This document shows, one piece after another, positions 1 through 8,098 of a stretch of 34,984 nucleotides of DNA (positions within the stretch are counted from its first letter, which is position 1; the number at the start of each line of letters is the position of its first letter). Under the pieces are notes generated by a model that worked only from the letters and a program-made list of their open reading frames with translations, was not told the DNA's origin and did no database searches. The translations under genes were made by a program, and so were the position numbers. Source of the DNA: an uncultured Flavobacteriales bacterium (GTDB lineage Bacteria > Bacteroidota > Bacteroidia > Flavobacteriales > Crocinitomicaceae); assembly GCA_946479285.1 (NCBI GenBank), contig CAMLFH010000034.1:1-34984 (forward strand), written 5' to 3'.

Positions 1-2
1 GT

Positions 3-3000
3 GATGGTTATACCAATCCTACCGGTGCCATCCAGCTGAGTGATCTATCTTCCAATAGCGATTTGCATGAAGTAGAATTGCTTTTGGAAAGTCATTGCGG
101 AGAATTCACACTTGATTCCATAGCGGTGGACAATACTTGTGAGAACCCTGTTACTGTTACCATCAGTGGTGTTTACGAGTTAGGAAGCGCCCTCAATAAA
201 AAACTGGCATTATTGACCAGCCTTGCAGCAGATCTGAACGGTTCCACTACTCATTACACGAATTTTATTACTTCACCACTAATTACAGCTATTTCGTCAT
301 ATACTTCAGAATTCAGCTACCTCCACTGGACTTCTTCTGCCATGATCCTGAAATTATCGAATCCAACCGCTGGATTTAGTGTGTCTTATGATGTAAATAC
401 CATTGCAAACATTCAAATACTAAGCTATGAAGTAGTTCCACAAACAATACCTACCCTGGATAAAATCTATTTTACAGTGAAAATAGACTTCCTGAATGGG
501 ACCAGCCAGGTACATGTGATCAACAAATTTGGACTTATGACCAAAACGGGGATTACCCATCAATTCTTAATCGATGAAATAGAAGATCCGAAGACCGTTT
601 CCTACGAATATTGTGATCCGGATTTAAGTGAATTTGAAACTGATTTCTCATTGGAGGATTGGATCAATGATTGTATCGAGGATATCCTTATTGAAGCAGA
701 AACCCTTGGGAATATTGCATACGCAAACGCTTACGAAGATTTTTTAAACGGCTTGGCACAATCTTTTTCCACCAATTGTTTTGGTAATTTGCAGGAACAG
801 TTCTCCATTACTTATGCGAAACAAGAGTATTACTATACCCTCTACTATTATGACCAGGCCGGGAGCCTGGTTCAAACTGTGCCTCCGGCAGGAGTACACA
901 TTGTGCCCCCGGCTGCGTTTAATGCAGATGGAGTGTGGAACGGAACAACCGAACCTGCGCATTTACTGAAAACAATTTACAGCTACAACTCACTGGGCCA
1001 GGCGTTTAAAACCAATACACCTGATGATGGAATAACGCAAACCTGGTACAACAGCGCCCAGCAGCCGCGTTATTCTCAAACAGCACAGCAATTGGCTGAA
1101 ACCAAGTACAGCTACAGCCGATTTGATGCACTGGGAAGAACAGATGAATCAGGAGTATTTACTCCTGTAAATCTCACGGCAGCTTTAGCAGCCATTGATG
1201 ACAATACTTACCCGGCAGCAACCGTTTCTGTTCCAACCTACGATGTGATAAAAACCATTTACCACAAACAAAGCGTTGCTCTGAATACGCTTTTGGGATG
1301 GAATCCCAAAGACTTGAACAACCGGGTTTCTGCCATCCTGAAATACGAGATCTACAAAGGAACAGTAGCTTCCTATGATCATGCACTATTCTATAATTAT
1401 GACATTCATGGAAATGTAAAACAACTCCTGACGGATTACCCGCTCATGGGAGCCAACAACCGTTACAAAACAGTAGATTACCTCTACGATGTCTATTCCG
1501 GAAAAGTCTTGAATGTGACCTACCAGAAAGACAAGCAGGACCAGTTCATGCACCGATATACTTATGACGATGACAACCGCCTCACCCAAGTACAAACCTC
1601 TGCTGACGGAATAAAATGGGATGCAGATGCACGGTATTATTACTACCTGCACGGTCCGGTGGCACGCATGGAACTGGGTGAAGACAAAGTACAGGGAACC
1701 GATTATGCGTATACCGTTCACGGCTGGCTGAAAGGTATCAACAGTAACTCCGGAATAGCCACACGCGATATTGGGAAAGACGGTGGTACGCAAACCCACA
1801 AGAACCGCTATGTGGCCCAGGACGCGATCGGATTTAGTTTGACCTATTTCAACTCCGGTACGGCAATCGATTACAAGCCTATTGTAACACCATCAGCTGC
1901 CAATAATTGGCTGTCTTCCGCGGAAAGTACCTTCCTGCCTGGAACAGCTGCTGCTGCGAATCTGTATAACGGGAATATCCGCGCTATGGTTACTTCCATT
2001 AAGAAAACGGATAACACTTTATTGGGGAACGTGGTACGTGTGTACAAATACGACCAGCTGCAGCGGATCAAAGAAGCTCAAACCTACACAGCGGCGAACC
2101 AGGTTGCCAATAATGCATGGACCGGTGCAGCAGCAACAAATGCACACTATAGTTCTTACAGCTTTGATCTGAACGGGAACCTGAAAAGTCTGAACCGAAG
2201 AAATCATTTAGGTTTAGTTATTGATCAGTTCAGTTACAAATATGATTTAACCGGCGGAACAGTCGGCGACTTAAAAAGTAATCGTTTATACCATCTTACA
2301 GATGGTGGTCCTTCAGGAACAGCAACTGACGATATTGAAGATATGGGACCTTTTACATATGGTGCCACAATCAACACCGCCAATAATTACGGATATGACG
2401 CCTCCGGAAGATTGATCCGGGACAACCAGGAAAAGATCTCATCCATTACCTGGAACGTGATGAACAAGGTATCTAAAATTACTCACACCACTGCCAGCGA
2501 CAAACCGGACATGGAATTCCGTTACAATGCCTTGGGGCAGCGCATTGCAAAGATCGTAAAACCGAAAGTATTAAGCGGCAGTACTTACATTGTGAATACT
2601 TCCCAGATCAAAACAACTTATTACGCAATGGATGCACAGGGCAACCTGATTGCAACTTACTCCCAGCTAGGGGATGTGGTGACTACCTTCACTTCAAGCG
2701 GACTGAATACCACAGCGATGACTCTGGAAGACTTCCACCTCTATGGAGCATCCCGCTTGGGTAGCCAGGTGGTGGACCAAACACTGAGTACCAGCTCCAA
2801 TGTGGGGTACGCGAAAAACAATAACCGCGCCTCTGCAATCATTGCGATTACGAACACTACCTATACAGCTTTCCCAAATGCCACTTATGTACAATACCGC
2901 CTGGGAGCTAACCCTCTACACGATCCGTATCAATGGAATACTTTATTATCCCTGGATGCAAACCTGAAGGGTCTAATGGATAAGATCAATGCCAACACCT

Positions 3001-4565
3001 TTAGCACAGATGTAAGTGCCAGCCTTTGGTACGACAAGAATGTTTCAGGAACGGCATACATTCAGCTGAATTTCAGCCAGCCGGGAATCTGGGCCAATCA
3101 AAGCTTATCGGTTTATACCAATACTACGTATTCGGCTACTCTCACTACCGTTAACACACCTTTAACCACCGGGGGCACGCATATTGTACGCCAGTTCGGT
3201 TACGGAACTTCCAAAGGTGTGGACGTTGTTGGCGCCAAACGCTACGAGCTGAGCAACCACCTGGGGAACGTGTTATCTGTTATCACTGACCGCAAATGGG
3301 GTGTGGATGACGGCTACTATGATTTATTGACAGGTGTGAAAGGAACTTCCACCCCGGACAAAATAACCGATTACTACCTTCCTACAATTCTTACCTACTC
3401 GGATTATGATCCTTACGGAACAATCCAAACCGGAAGAACAGCTGTTGGCGGTGAAGATTACCGTTATGGGTACCAAGGCTCTGAAAAAGATGATGAACTA
3501 AAAGGAAACGGAAATTCATATACTACAGAATACCGACTGCTTGATCCAAGGATTGGTAGATGGTTAAGTATGGACCCTATGGCATCTTCTAGACCAAGCT
3601 TAACCCCATATAACTCAATGTCAAATAATCCGATCTCCAAAACTGATCCATTAGGTAATATTGATGATTGGGTCGGTTCAACAGATTCTGAGGGTAAAAC
3701 ATCTTATAAATGGAAGGAGGCTGGATACCAACTACAGCCTGGAGAATTTTTTCAAGAGACAGGTTATATCTGTAAAAACGGAGATAGTTATACAGAACTA
3801 GGAGAAAACGGATATTACAGAACTGTTTCTAATTATACATACGAAGCAAGAGCTGGAACATTTTACCCAGATAAATATTATGTTTTTAATGGGTATGGTT
3901 ATGGTTGGGAAGAAGCTTCAGGTTTAATGTCTAATAAAGCGGTCAATGGAACTGTCGCACTTCTAGCTACATCGTATTTAGGAGAACAGATGGCCATCTA
4001 TTATAGGGAACATCGAGAACTGTCTTATTATGAGATCCGTACCCGAATGTTTGCTCAAGACCGACAAGATTTGGAATACAGACGAACAGCGTTGAGAGCA
4101 AATGGATTTGCCGGGGTGTTATATATGTTCGGTGGATTCGAAACAGTTGATTATGCAATGCAGGATATCGGTGATGGTGCGTATCTATCTGCGACTATAG
4201 GGATTGGGTTAGAATTTATTCCGTTTGACAGACTTGCAAGTCCTTTGGTAAGAGAAAGTAAGTCTTTATTTAGAGCATTTAAAAGAGCAAATCCTGCCGG
4301 AATTGGAGCTGATGGTTTTAGAATGGAATGGCATCATATGGTTTTGCAACATTATGATAATTTAGTTAAATTTGGAGTTAACAGAATTCAGCATGCGGAT
4401 AATTTAGTTTTACTTGAGAAAAGTATTCATGCACAAATTACAATTCATTTCAACTCAAGTTTGACTATTCATAAGCAATACTACCCTCATGCGAGAGATT
4501 ATGTAAAAACCCTTGATTGGGATCAGCAAATGAAATATATGATTGATTTTATGAATGGATTATAG
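3..4565 (+). CDS. RHS repeat polymorphic toxin with HNH/ENDO VII-like (WHH) nuclease tip, 5' end outside window
   Basis: The reading frame is open from base 3, so the gene begins left of the window; a TTG at base 63 is not the real start. Numbering residues from base 63, YD/RHS repeats start near residue 260 (YYDQAGSLVQT) and run to the RHS core end: YELSNHLGNVLSVITDRK, then YRYGYQGSEKDDELKG, LDPRIGRWLSMDP and a final DPLG at about 1195. The roughly 300-residue tip after DPLG is more AT-rich than the core. It ends in a nuclease-like segment with EWHHMV (His1424-His1425) followed by FG..RIQHADNLVLL and a later SIHAQITIHFNS. That order matches the WHH/HHIVEQ class of HNH/ENDO VII toxins common at RHS ends. 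The RHS part should form a shell around the tip, which would cut DNA in a target cell (family knowledge). The stop codon abuts the ATG of the next gene, the likely immunity gene. Confidence 0.93.
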   Translation, partial: DGYTNPTGAIQLSDLSSNSDLHEVELLLESHCGEFTLDSIAVDNTCENPVTVTISGVYELGSALNKKLALLTSLAADLNGSTTHYTNFITSPLITAISSYTSEFSYLHWTSSAMILKLSNPTAGFSVSYDVNTIANIQILSYEVVPQTIPTLDKIYFTVKIDFLNGTSQVHVINKFGLMTKTGITHQFLIDEIEDPKTVSYEYCDPDLSEFETDFSLEDWINDCIEDILIEAETLGNIAYANAYEDFLNGLAQSFSTNCFGNLQEQFSITYAKQEYYYTLYYYDQAGSLVQTVPPAGVHIVPPAAFNADGVWNGTTEPAHLLKTIYSYNSLGQAFKTNTPDDGITQTWYNSAQQPRYSQTAQQLAETKYSYSRFDALGRTDESGVFTPVNLTAALAAIDDNTYPAATVSVPTYDVIKTIYHKQSVALNTLLGWNPKDLNNRVSAILKYEIYKGTVASYDHALFYNYDIHGNVKQLLTDYPLMGANNRYKTVDYLYDVYSGKVLNVTYQKDKQDQFMHRYTYDDDNRLTQVQTSADGIKWDADARYYYYLHGPVARMELGEDKVQGTDYAYTVHGWLKGINSNSGIATRDIGKDGGTQTHKNRYVAQDAIGFSLTYFNSGTAIDYKPIVTPSAANNWLSSAESTFLPGTAAAANLYNGNIRAMVTSIKKTDNTLLGNVVRVYKYDQLQRIKEAQTYTAANQVANNAWTGAAATNAHYSSYSFDLNGNLKSLNRRNHLGLVIDQFSYKYDLTGGTVGDLKSNRLYHLTDGGPSGTATDDIEDMGPFTYGATINTANNYGYDASGRLIRDNQEKISSITWNVMNKVSKITHTTASDKPDMEFRYNALGQRIAKIVKPKVLSGSTYIVNTSQIKTTYYAMDAQGNLIATYSQLGDVVTTFTSSGLNTTAMTLEDFHLYGASRLGSQVVDQTLSTSSNVGYAKNNNRASAIIAITNTTYTAFPNATYVQYRLGANPLHDPYQWNTLLSLDANLKGLMDKINANTFSTDVSASLWYDKNVSGTAYIQLNFSQPGIWANQSLSVYTNTTYSATLTTVNTPLTTGGTHIVRQFGYGTSKGVDVVGAKRYELSNHLGNVLSVITDRKWGVDDGYYDLLTGVKGTSTPDKITDYYLPTILTYSDYDPYGTIQTGRTAVGGEDYRYGYQGSEKDDELKGNGNSYTTEYRLLDPRIGRWLSMDPMASSRPSLTPYNSMSNNPISKTDPLGNIDDWVGSTDSEGKTSYKWKEAGYQLQPGEFFQETGYICKNGDSYTELGENGYYRTVSNYTYEARAGTFYPDKYYVFNGYGYGWEEASGLMSNKAVNGTVALLATSYLGEQMAIYYREHRELSYYEIRTRMFAQDRQDLEYRRTALRANGFAGVLYMFGGFETVDYAMQDIGDGAYLSATIGIGLEFIPFDRLASPLVRESKSLFRAFKRANPAGIGADGFRMEWHHMVLQHYDNLVKFGVNRIQHADNLVLLEKSIHAQITIHFNSSLTIHKQYYPHARDYVKTLDWDQQMKYMIDFMNGL

Positions 4566-5000
4566 ATGGATTATAGTGAAAAGAAAATAGAAAAAATGAA
4601 GCAGGATTTTTTTCTTGCATTGAAAGATGTTTCCAAAAGCGTTGAGTTGAGTTCTCAAAGGACGGAGACAGGTCATTATAAGCTCTTCTCAAAAGATGAG
4701 TTAAATTTAATTAAAAAGCTTCGTAGTAAAATGAAGCGGGCTTTTGATATTTCAATGGAATTACAAGAAATAAATCGATTTAAGGATTTACACTATTTGT
4801 TGAATGATCCTGATCCAATTGTAGTAATCTATTATTGCAAGTTTAATTATCCGGATTATGCTGATGAATTTGTTCCCATATTACAGAAACTTTATCGAGA
4901 TTGCCCAAAAGGGCCATATAAAGTAGAAATAGGACAAGCGCTGGATGAATTTGAAAAAGTTCAACTCGAGAAAAAAGTAAAAGATGCCAATGGTCAATAA
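4566..5000 (+). CDS. Candidate immunity protein for the upstream HNH-type RHS toxin (DUF2019/HEAT-like)
   Basis: A 144-residue protein starts at the base after the stop of the RHS nuclease gene. There is no signal peptide or membrane segment, so it should be cytoplasmic, where a nuclease must be neutralised. It looks all-helical: a charged N-terminus, then FDISMELQEINRFKDLHYLL, NDPDPIVVIYYCKF and PDYADEFVPILQKL, ending in ALDEFEKVQ. The pattern of helix, DPDP turn, helix and a final ALDEFE recalls DUF2019-type HEAT-like immunity proteins, but I cannot confirm the family. Its position directly behind the toxin tip is the strongest evidence for an immunity role. A terminator follows about 60 nt after its stop. 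Confidence 0.82.
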   Translation: MDYSEKKIEKMKQDFFLALKDVSKSVELSSQRTETGHYKLFSKDELNLIKKLRSKMKRAFDISMELQEINRFKDLHYLLNDPDPIVVIYYCKFNYPDYADEFVPILQKLYRDCPKGPYKVEIGQALDEFEKVQLEKKVKDANGQ

Positions 5001-5059
5001 TATTAGATTTCTTGGTAGTATTCAATCTGCTTCTTAGTCCTTAAAAAATAGATTTATTG

Positions 5060-5099
5060 AACCCCAATACAACATTTTGTACTGGGGTTCTCGTTTTTA
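5060..5099 (+). terminator. Rho-independent terminator after the first toxin/immunity pair
   Basis: Thirteen-base arms (5060-5072 and 5077-5089) pair with one A-C mismatch around the loop CATT; a short T run follows after TCTCG. It closes the transcript of the left RHS gene and its immunity gene. Confidence 0.8.
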
Positions 5100-5101
5100 T
5101 A

Positions 5102-5364
5102 GAGTGTGAATTAAAGAGTTTGTTAGAGAAACAACTTGAACAGTTCAATGATACTAGCGAATTGAATTTTACAATTGATTTGAGAAAAGAGACAGACAGG
5201 TTTATTTAGATTTTGAACGAGAAGTAACTCTTTTTGGATTTGAAAAAATCAAAGAATATTATCCGTTTCTCGATCTGGAACATATTTTGGATGTGGTTGG
5301 TAATTTAATTTTCATGCCTTGTATTATTTGGACAAACTTTAAGGTAACTCTATCAAATAGTTGA
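5102..5364 (+). pseudogene. Frameshifted gene remnant, probably a displaced immunity gene
   Basis: Two open segments in different frames join into a plausible protein. The first reads ELKSLLEKQLEQFNDTSELN and on to KETDRFI, then stops at about 5207. The second, shifted one frame and overlapping it, reads LDFEREVTLFGFEKIKEYYP and continues through FLDLEHILDVVGN to a stop at about 5364. No start codon lies at the left end, which sits directly after the terminator. I do not recognise the family. The position between two toxin modules suggests a decayed immunity gene, which is an inference. Confidence 0.5.
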
Positions 5365-5423
5365 AAAGTAAGAGAAGAATAACAAAAACGAGTAGATTTC
5401 CCATTTATCCCTACCTTTATTCC

Positions 5424-5600
5424 ATGAAAACCGGGATCACCATTTTCATCTTCTTTTTCAGTTTTTTGACCTTCAGCCAAAGAAACAGCAGGAATATTTC
5501 ATCCGTCGACCTGATCTATGGTTTCCGCACTTTACATCGCCCCATGTTTGGCCCGAACGTAGAAAAGCGATACAGCACTTTCTCCGATTTCCATGGATAA
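5424..5600 (+). pseudogene. Truncated 5' copy of the exported-protein gene at 29109-29780
   Basis: An ATG at 5424 opens a 58-residue frame with a signal-peptide-like start ending in TFSQ. It then reads NISSVDLIYGFRTLHRPMFG and PNVEKRYSTFSDF before TAA. The gene at 29109 has almost the same text (DISSVDLIYGFRTIHRPLFS, PNVEKKYSTFSDF) and continues for another 160 residues. The copy stops right after FSDF, where the parent continues NWSQPLQF. It is a partial duplicate left in the spacer between two RHS loci and is unlikely to be functional. Confidence 0.75.
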
Positions 5601-5927
5601 GCCTGTATGACGTTTGATAATATTTTTGCAAAAAAATTGCATTAGAATAAAAGGCTCAAAAACCTAATAATACCAATAGTTGTGAGCAGTGGTAAGGAAT
5701 GATTTAGCCGATCTGTTGATATTTTTTTTGCCAAAATTAGTTAAAATATCAAAAGCTTGATTAGTTTTGTTTTCGATTTTAGTGCCTAAATCATCTTCAA
5801 GCACCCAAATCATACTTATAACGATTTATTACAACTTAACTTATGAAAAGGAACTTTTCTTTTTAGGCTTGAATTCATTCAAGTTACCGAACAAACTATC
5901 ATCAATAACTAATCTATCATAACCATC
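5601..5927. other. AT-rich spacer upstream of the large RHS operon
   Basis: No convincing gene is visible in these 327 bases. The stretch is AT-rich and should hold the promoter of the operon that starts at 5928. Two matches to the Bacteroidota -7 consensus TAnnTTTG occur (TATTTTTG near 5630 and TAGTTTTG at 5762-5769), but neither has a clear -33 TTTG at the usual distance, so no promoter is called. Confidence 0.4.
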
Positions 5928-6335
5928 ATGAAGTACTTTTTAGCACTATCCTTTATTGGCTTTTTATCAATTAGCTACTCACAATTGAACTCATTTACAA
6001 CTTCTACTGACTTTGTTCTAACTCCATCCAACACCTACGGGATTGATAGTTCAAATCTTGATTTACCGATTCTTCAGGTGAAAATAACGCCGAATGATTT
6101 AAACGATGTAGGAAATGTAGTAGTTGTAATCTATGACTCGATTTCGGACTTACCTTTATCAGGATACATTATTTCTAATACCGATATTTTATCCGGAGGC
6201 CCTGTCGAAAATGGATCTTTAGTATTCAACTTTGGTGGACTTTCTCATGAAAATTCATACAAAATATATGTGGAGGCTCAGAATTTGCAAATGGGTTACT
6301 TGAATCCATCCACAATCTATTTCACCGAAAATTAA
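5928..6335 (+). CDS. Small secreted protein, first gene of the RHS operon
   Basis: This 135-residue protein has a clear signal peptide (MKYFLALSFIGFLSISYSQ). The mature part alternates polar and hydrophobic residues (LPILQVKITPNDL, NVVVVIYDSISDLPLSGYII, SYKIYVEAQNLQM), which fits a compact beta-sandwich. I do not recognise a family. It lies 14 nt before the DNRLRE-protein gene on the same strand, so it probably shares the transcript of the RHS export locus and may be an exported accessory or surface component. Little more can be said from sequence. Confidence 0.8.
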   Translation: MKYFLALSFIGFLSISYSQLNSFTTSTDFVLTPSNTYGIDSSNLDLPILQVKITPNDLNDVGNVVVVIYDSISDLPLSGYIISNTDILSGGPVENGSLVFNFGGLSHENSYKIYVEAQNLQMGYLNPSTIYFTEN

Positions 6336-6349
6336 TCATCTATAATCTT

Positions 6350-8098
6350 ATGAAACAATTTATTGTCTTCTTAATTGGAAGTCTGATCTCAGTATATTCC
6401 TTCGGGCAACCGACCTCAACAACACTTAATCCCAATGCTGATAGTTATACCAATTCGAGTGTCCCAAGTGGATGGTATGGTACATCAACTGCTATGTACA
6501 GTCAAGTAACGGCCGGAAGTGTTTATTACCGTTCTTTTATGACCTTTAGTATTCCTTCTTTTTCAGCTAATACGGTTATTTATTCTGCCAAACTTCGTAT
6601 AGTTCCTAATGGAACTGAGAATGTTGCAAACCCGGGTGATTTAACACTAAGTCTTGCCAATGCTTCCTGGTTAGAGGGTTCCATAACACATTCCAATCAA
6701 CCGGCTCCGGTTCCTATTATTACAATTGCCTCTGTTTCAACTTCCAGTATTGTAACGTCTAAACGTGAGTTTGATGTAACCGCTCATGTGCAGGCTATTG
6801 CAGACGGGCGGATTGTAAACAACGGGTGGATTTTACGCAGAACGAATGAAACCACGACTGCCGGAACCACTAACTATTATACCAGAGAGGACGCTTCCAA
6901 TAAACCGGAACTTATCATCCAATATTATACTCCGGCAACAGTAACTGCTGCAACGGTGACTCATTGCACCTCGCCAACGGGTGGAACAGGTTCTATTTCA
7001 CCGACTGTTGCAAATGGTGCTTCTACAACTCGAACAGCACGCTGGTACAATGTCGCTCAAACCCAAATTGGAACATCACTGAATATTTCAGGTTTAAATC
7101 CGGGTTGGTATGGTTTAAAATCCTACAGTTCATATGCTGGAGACACAGTTTACCAGGGATTTATTTTGGGACAGCAATGCCAGGAGATTTCGGTAAATGT
7201 TCCAACTAACTCAAATTACATGCAGGATGCTGTTGTATCTGACGAACCGAATTTAATAGGAAATTTTTCCAGAACTAATTCAGGTGGCGATCCTCTTATC
7301 ATAGGTGCTAGTTTTTCAAGTTTTTCTGGCTGGGCAGATCAAATGTCTATAATGCGCTTCAGTCTTTGGGTAGATCCCGCTTTGGTCGTAACCCAGGCAG
7401 CTCTATTATTGCAAGGTAATAGTCATAATGCCACACGATCCAATGAATCGGAATTAGCCAGAATAACAGCTCCATGGCGAGAATATGGTGTTGCATTTAT
7501 AAATAAACCAGCCTCATTAACAGATGTTGCTACGACGGTTACTGCTGTTCCAACAGGATCAGCAAACAGCACAATTCAAATTGCTAATTTCTTCAACTAT
7601 TGGAAGTCTGCTAATACATCGAATTATGGCATGTATTTCCGATTAAAGGATTATAGCAATACTACAGCAACACAATCCTACCATTCAACCAATTCTACTA
7701 CGATTGCAAAGCGACCAACACTCACTATGAATGTGGAATACATTAATTGCGACAGAATATCATTCATTCAACTAAAAGATTTGACAGATGCAGGTTTTAC
7801 AAATACTTACAATAACATTTTAAAATTCTTTTTCAAAGAAGAATACACTATTGATGCAGGGAAGAAAATCCCATTGAAAATCTACAATGAAGACAATATT
7901 GCAATTGCCGGAATAGATTTCAATGGTGCTGCAATTAGTGGGTTAACCCTGCTTCCTGCAATAAACTATGTAACCGATAAGAACTTTGTTTCTCTCTCCC
8001 TTTCAGGAGTAACTCTGACAACAGGTAAGTTCTACACGCTGGAGTTCACCAACACATTAGGAGAAAAAAAATACTTGAAATTTAAATACACCAACTAA
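6350..8098 (+). CDS. Exported tandem DNRLRE-domain protein of the RHS operon
   Basis: A 582-residue protein starts with the signal peptide MKQFIVFLIGSLISVYSFGQ. Residues about 25-200 form one DNRLRE-like domain: DSYTNSSVPSGWYGTSTAMY, YRSFMTFSIPS, an EFDVTAHVQAIADG segment, and NKPELIIQYY. Residues about 290-465 form a second, more divergent copy (YMQDAVVSDEPNLIGNFSRT, QMSIMRFSLWVD, KRPTLTMNVEY). The link between them resembles Bacteroidota adhesin text (ARWYNVAQTQIGTSLNISGL), and residues 470-582 form a separate C-terminal beta domain. DNRLRE domains are extracellular beta-sandwich modules often found beside RHS proteins. Its TAA stop overlaps the next ATG by one base (TAATG), so translation is probably coupled to the giant SpvB/RHS-like protein. 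Confidence 0.9.
   Translation: MKQFIVFLIGSLISVYSFGQPTSTTLNPNADSYTNSSVPSGWYGTSTAMYSQVTAGSVYYRSFMTFSIPSFSANTVIYSAKLRIVPNGTENVANPGDLTLSLANASWLEGSITHSNQPAPVPIITIASVSTSSIVTSKREFDVTAHVQAIADGRIVNNGWILRRTNETTTAGTTNYYTREDASNKPELIIQYYTPATVTAATVTHCTSPTGGTGSISPTVANGASTTRTARWYNVAQTQIGTSLNISGLNPGWYGLKSYSSYAGDTVYQGFILGQQCQEISVNVPTNSNYMQDAVVSDEPNLIGNFSRTNSGGDPLIIGASFSSFSGWADQMSIMRFSLWVDPALVVTQAALLLQGNSHNATRSNESELARITAPWREYGVAFINKPASLTDVATTVTAVPTGSANSTIQIANFFNYWKSANTSNYGMYFRLKDYSNTTATQSYHSTNSTTIAKRPTLTMNVEYINCDRISFIQLKDLTDAGFTNTYNNILKFFFKEEYTIDAGKKIPLKIYNEDNIAIAGIDFNGAAISGLTLLPAINYVTDKNFVSLSLSGVTLTTGKFYTLEFTNTLGEKKYLKFKYTN

Noticed and set aside
1386..1799. 137-codon open frame on the minus strand inside the left RHS gene
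   Set aside because: It is antisense to well-supported YD-repeat coding sequence and its product has no recognisable pattern; the same applies to minus frames at 13702-14055, 15219-15518 and 21180-21575.
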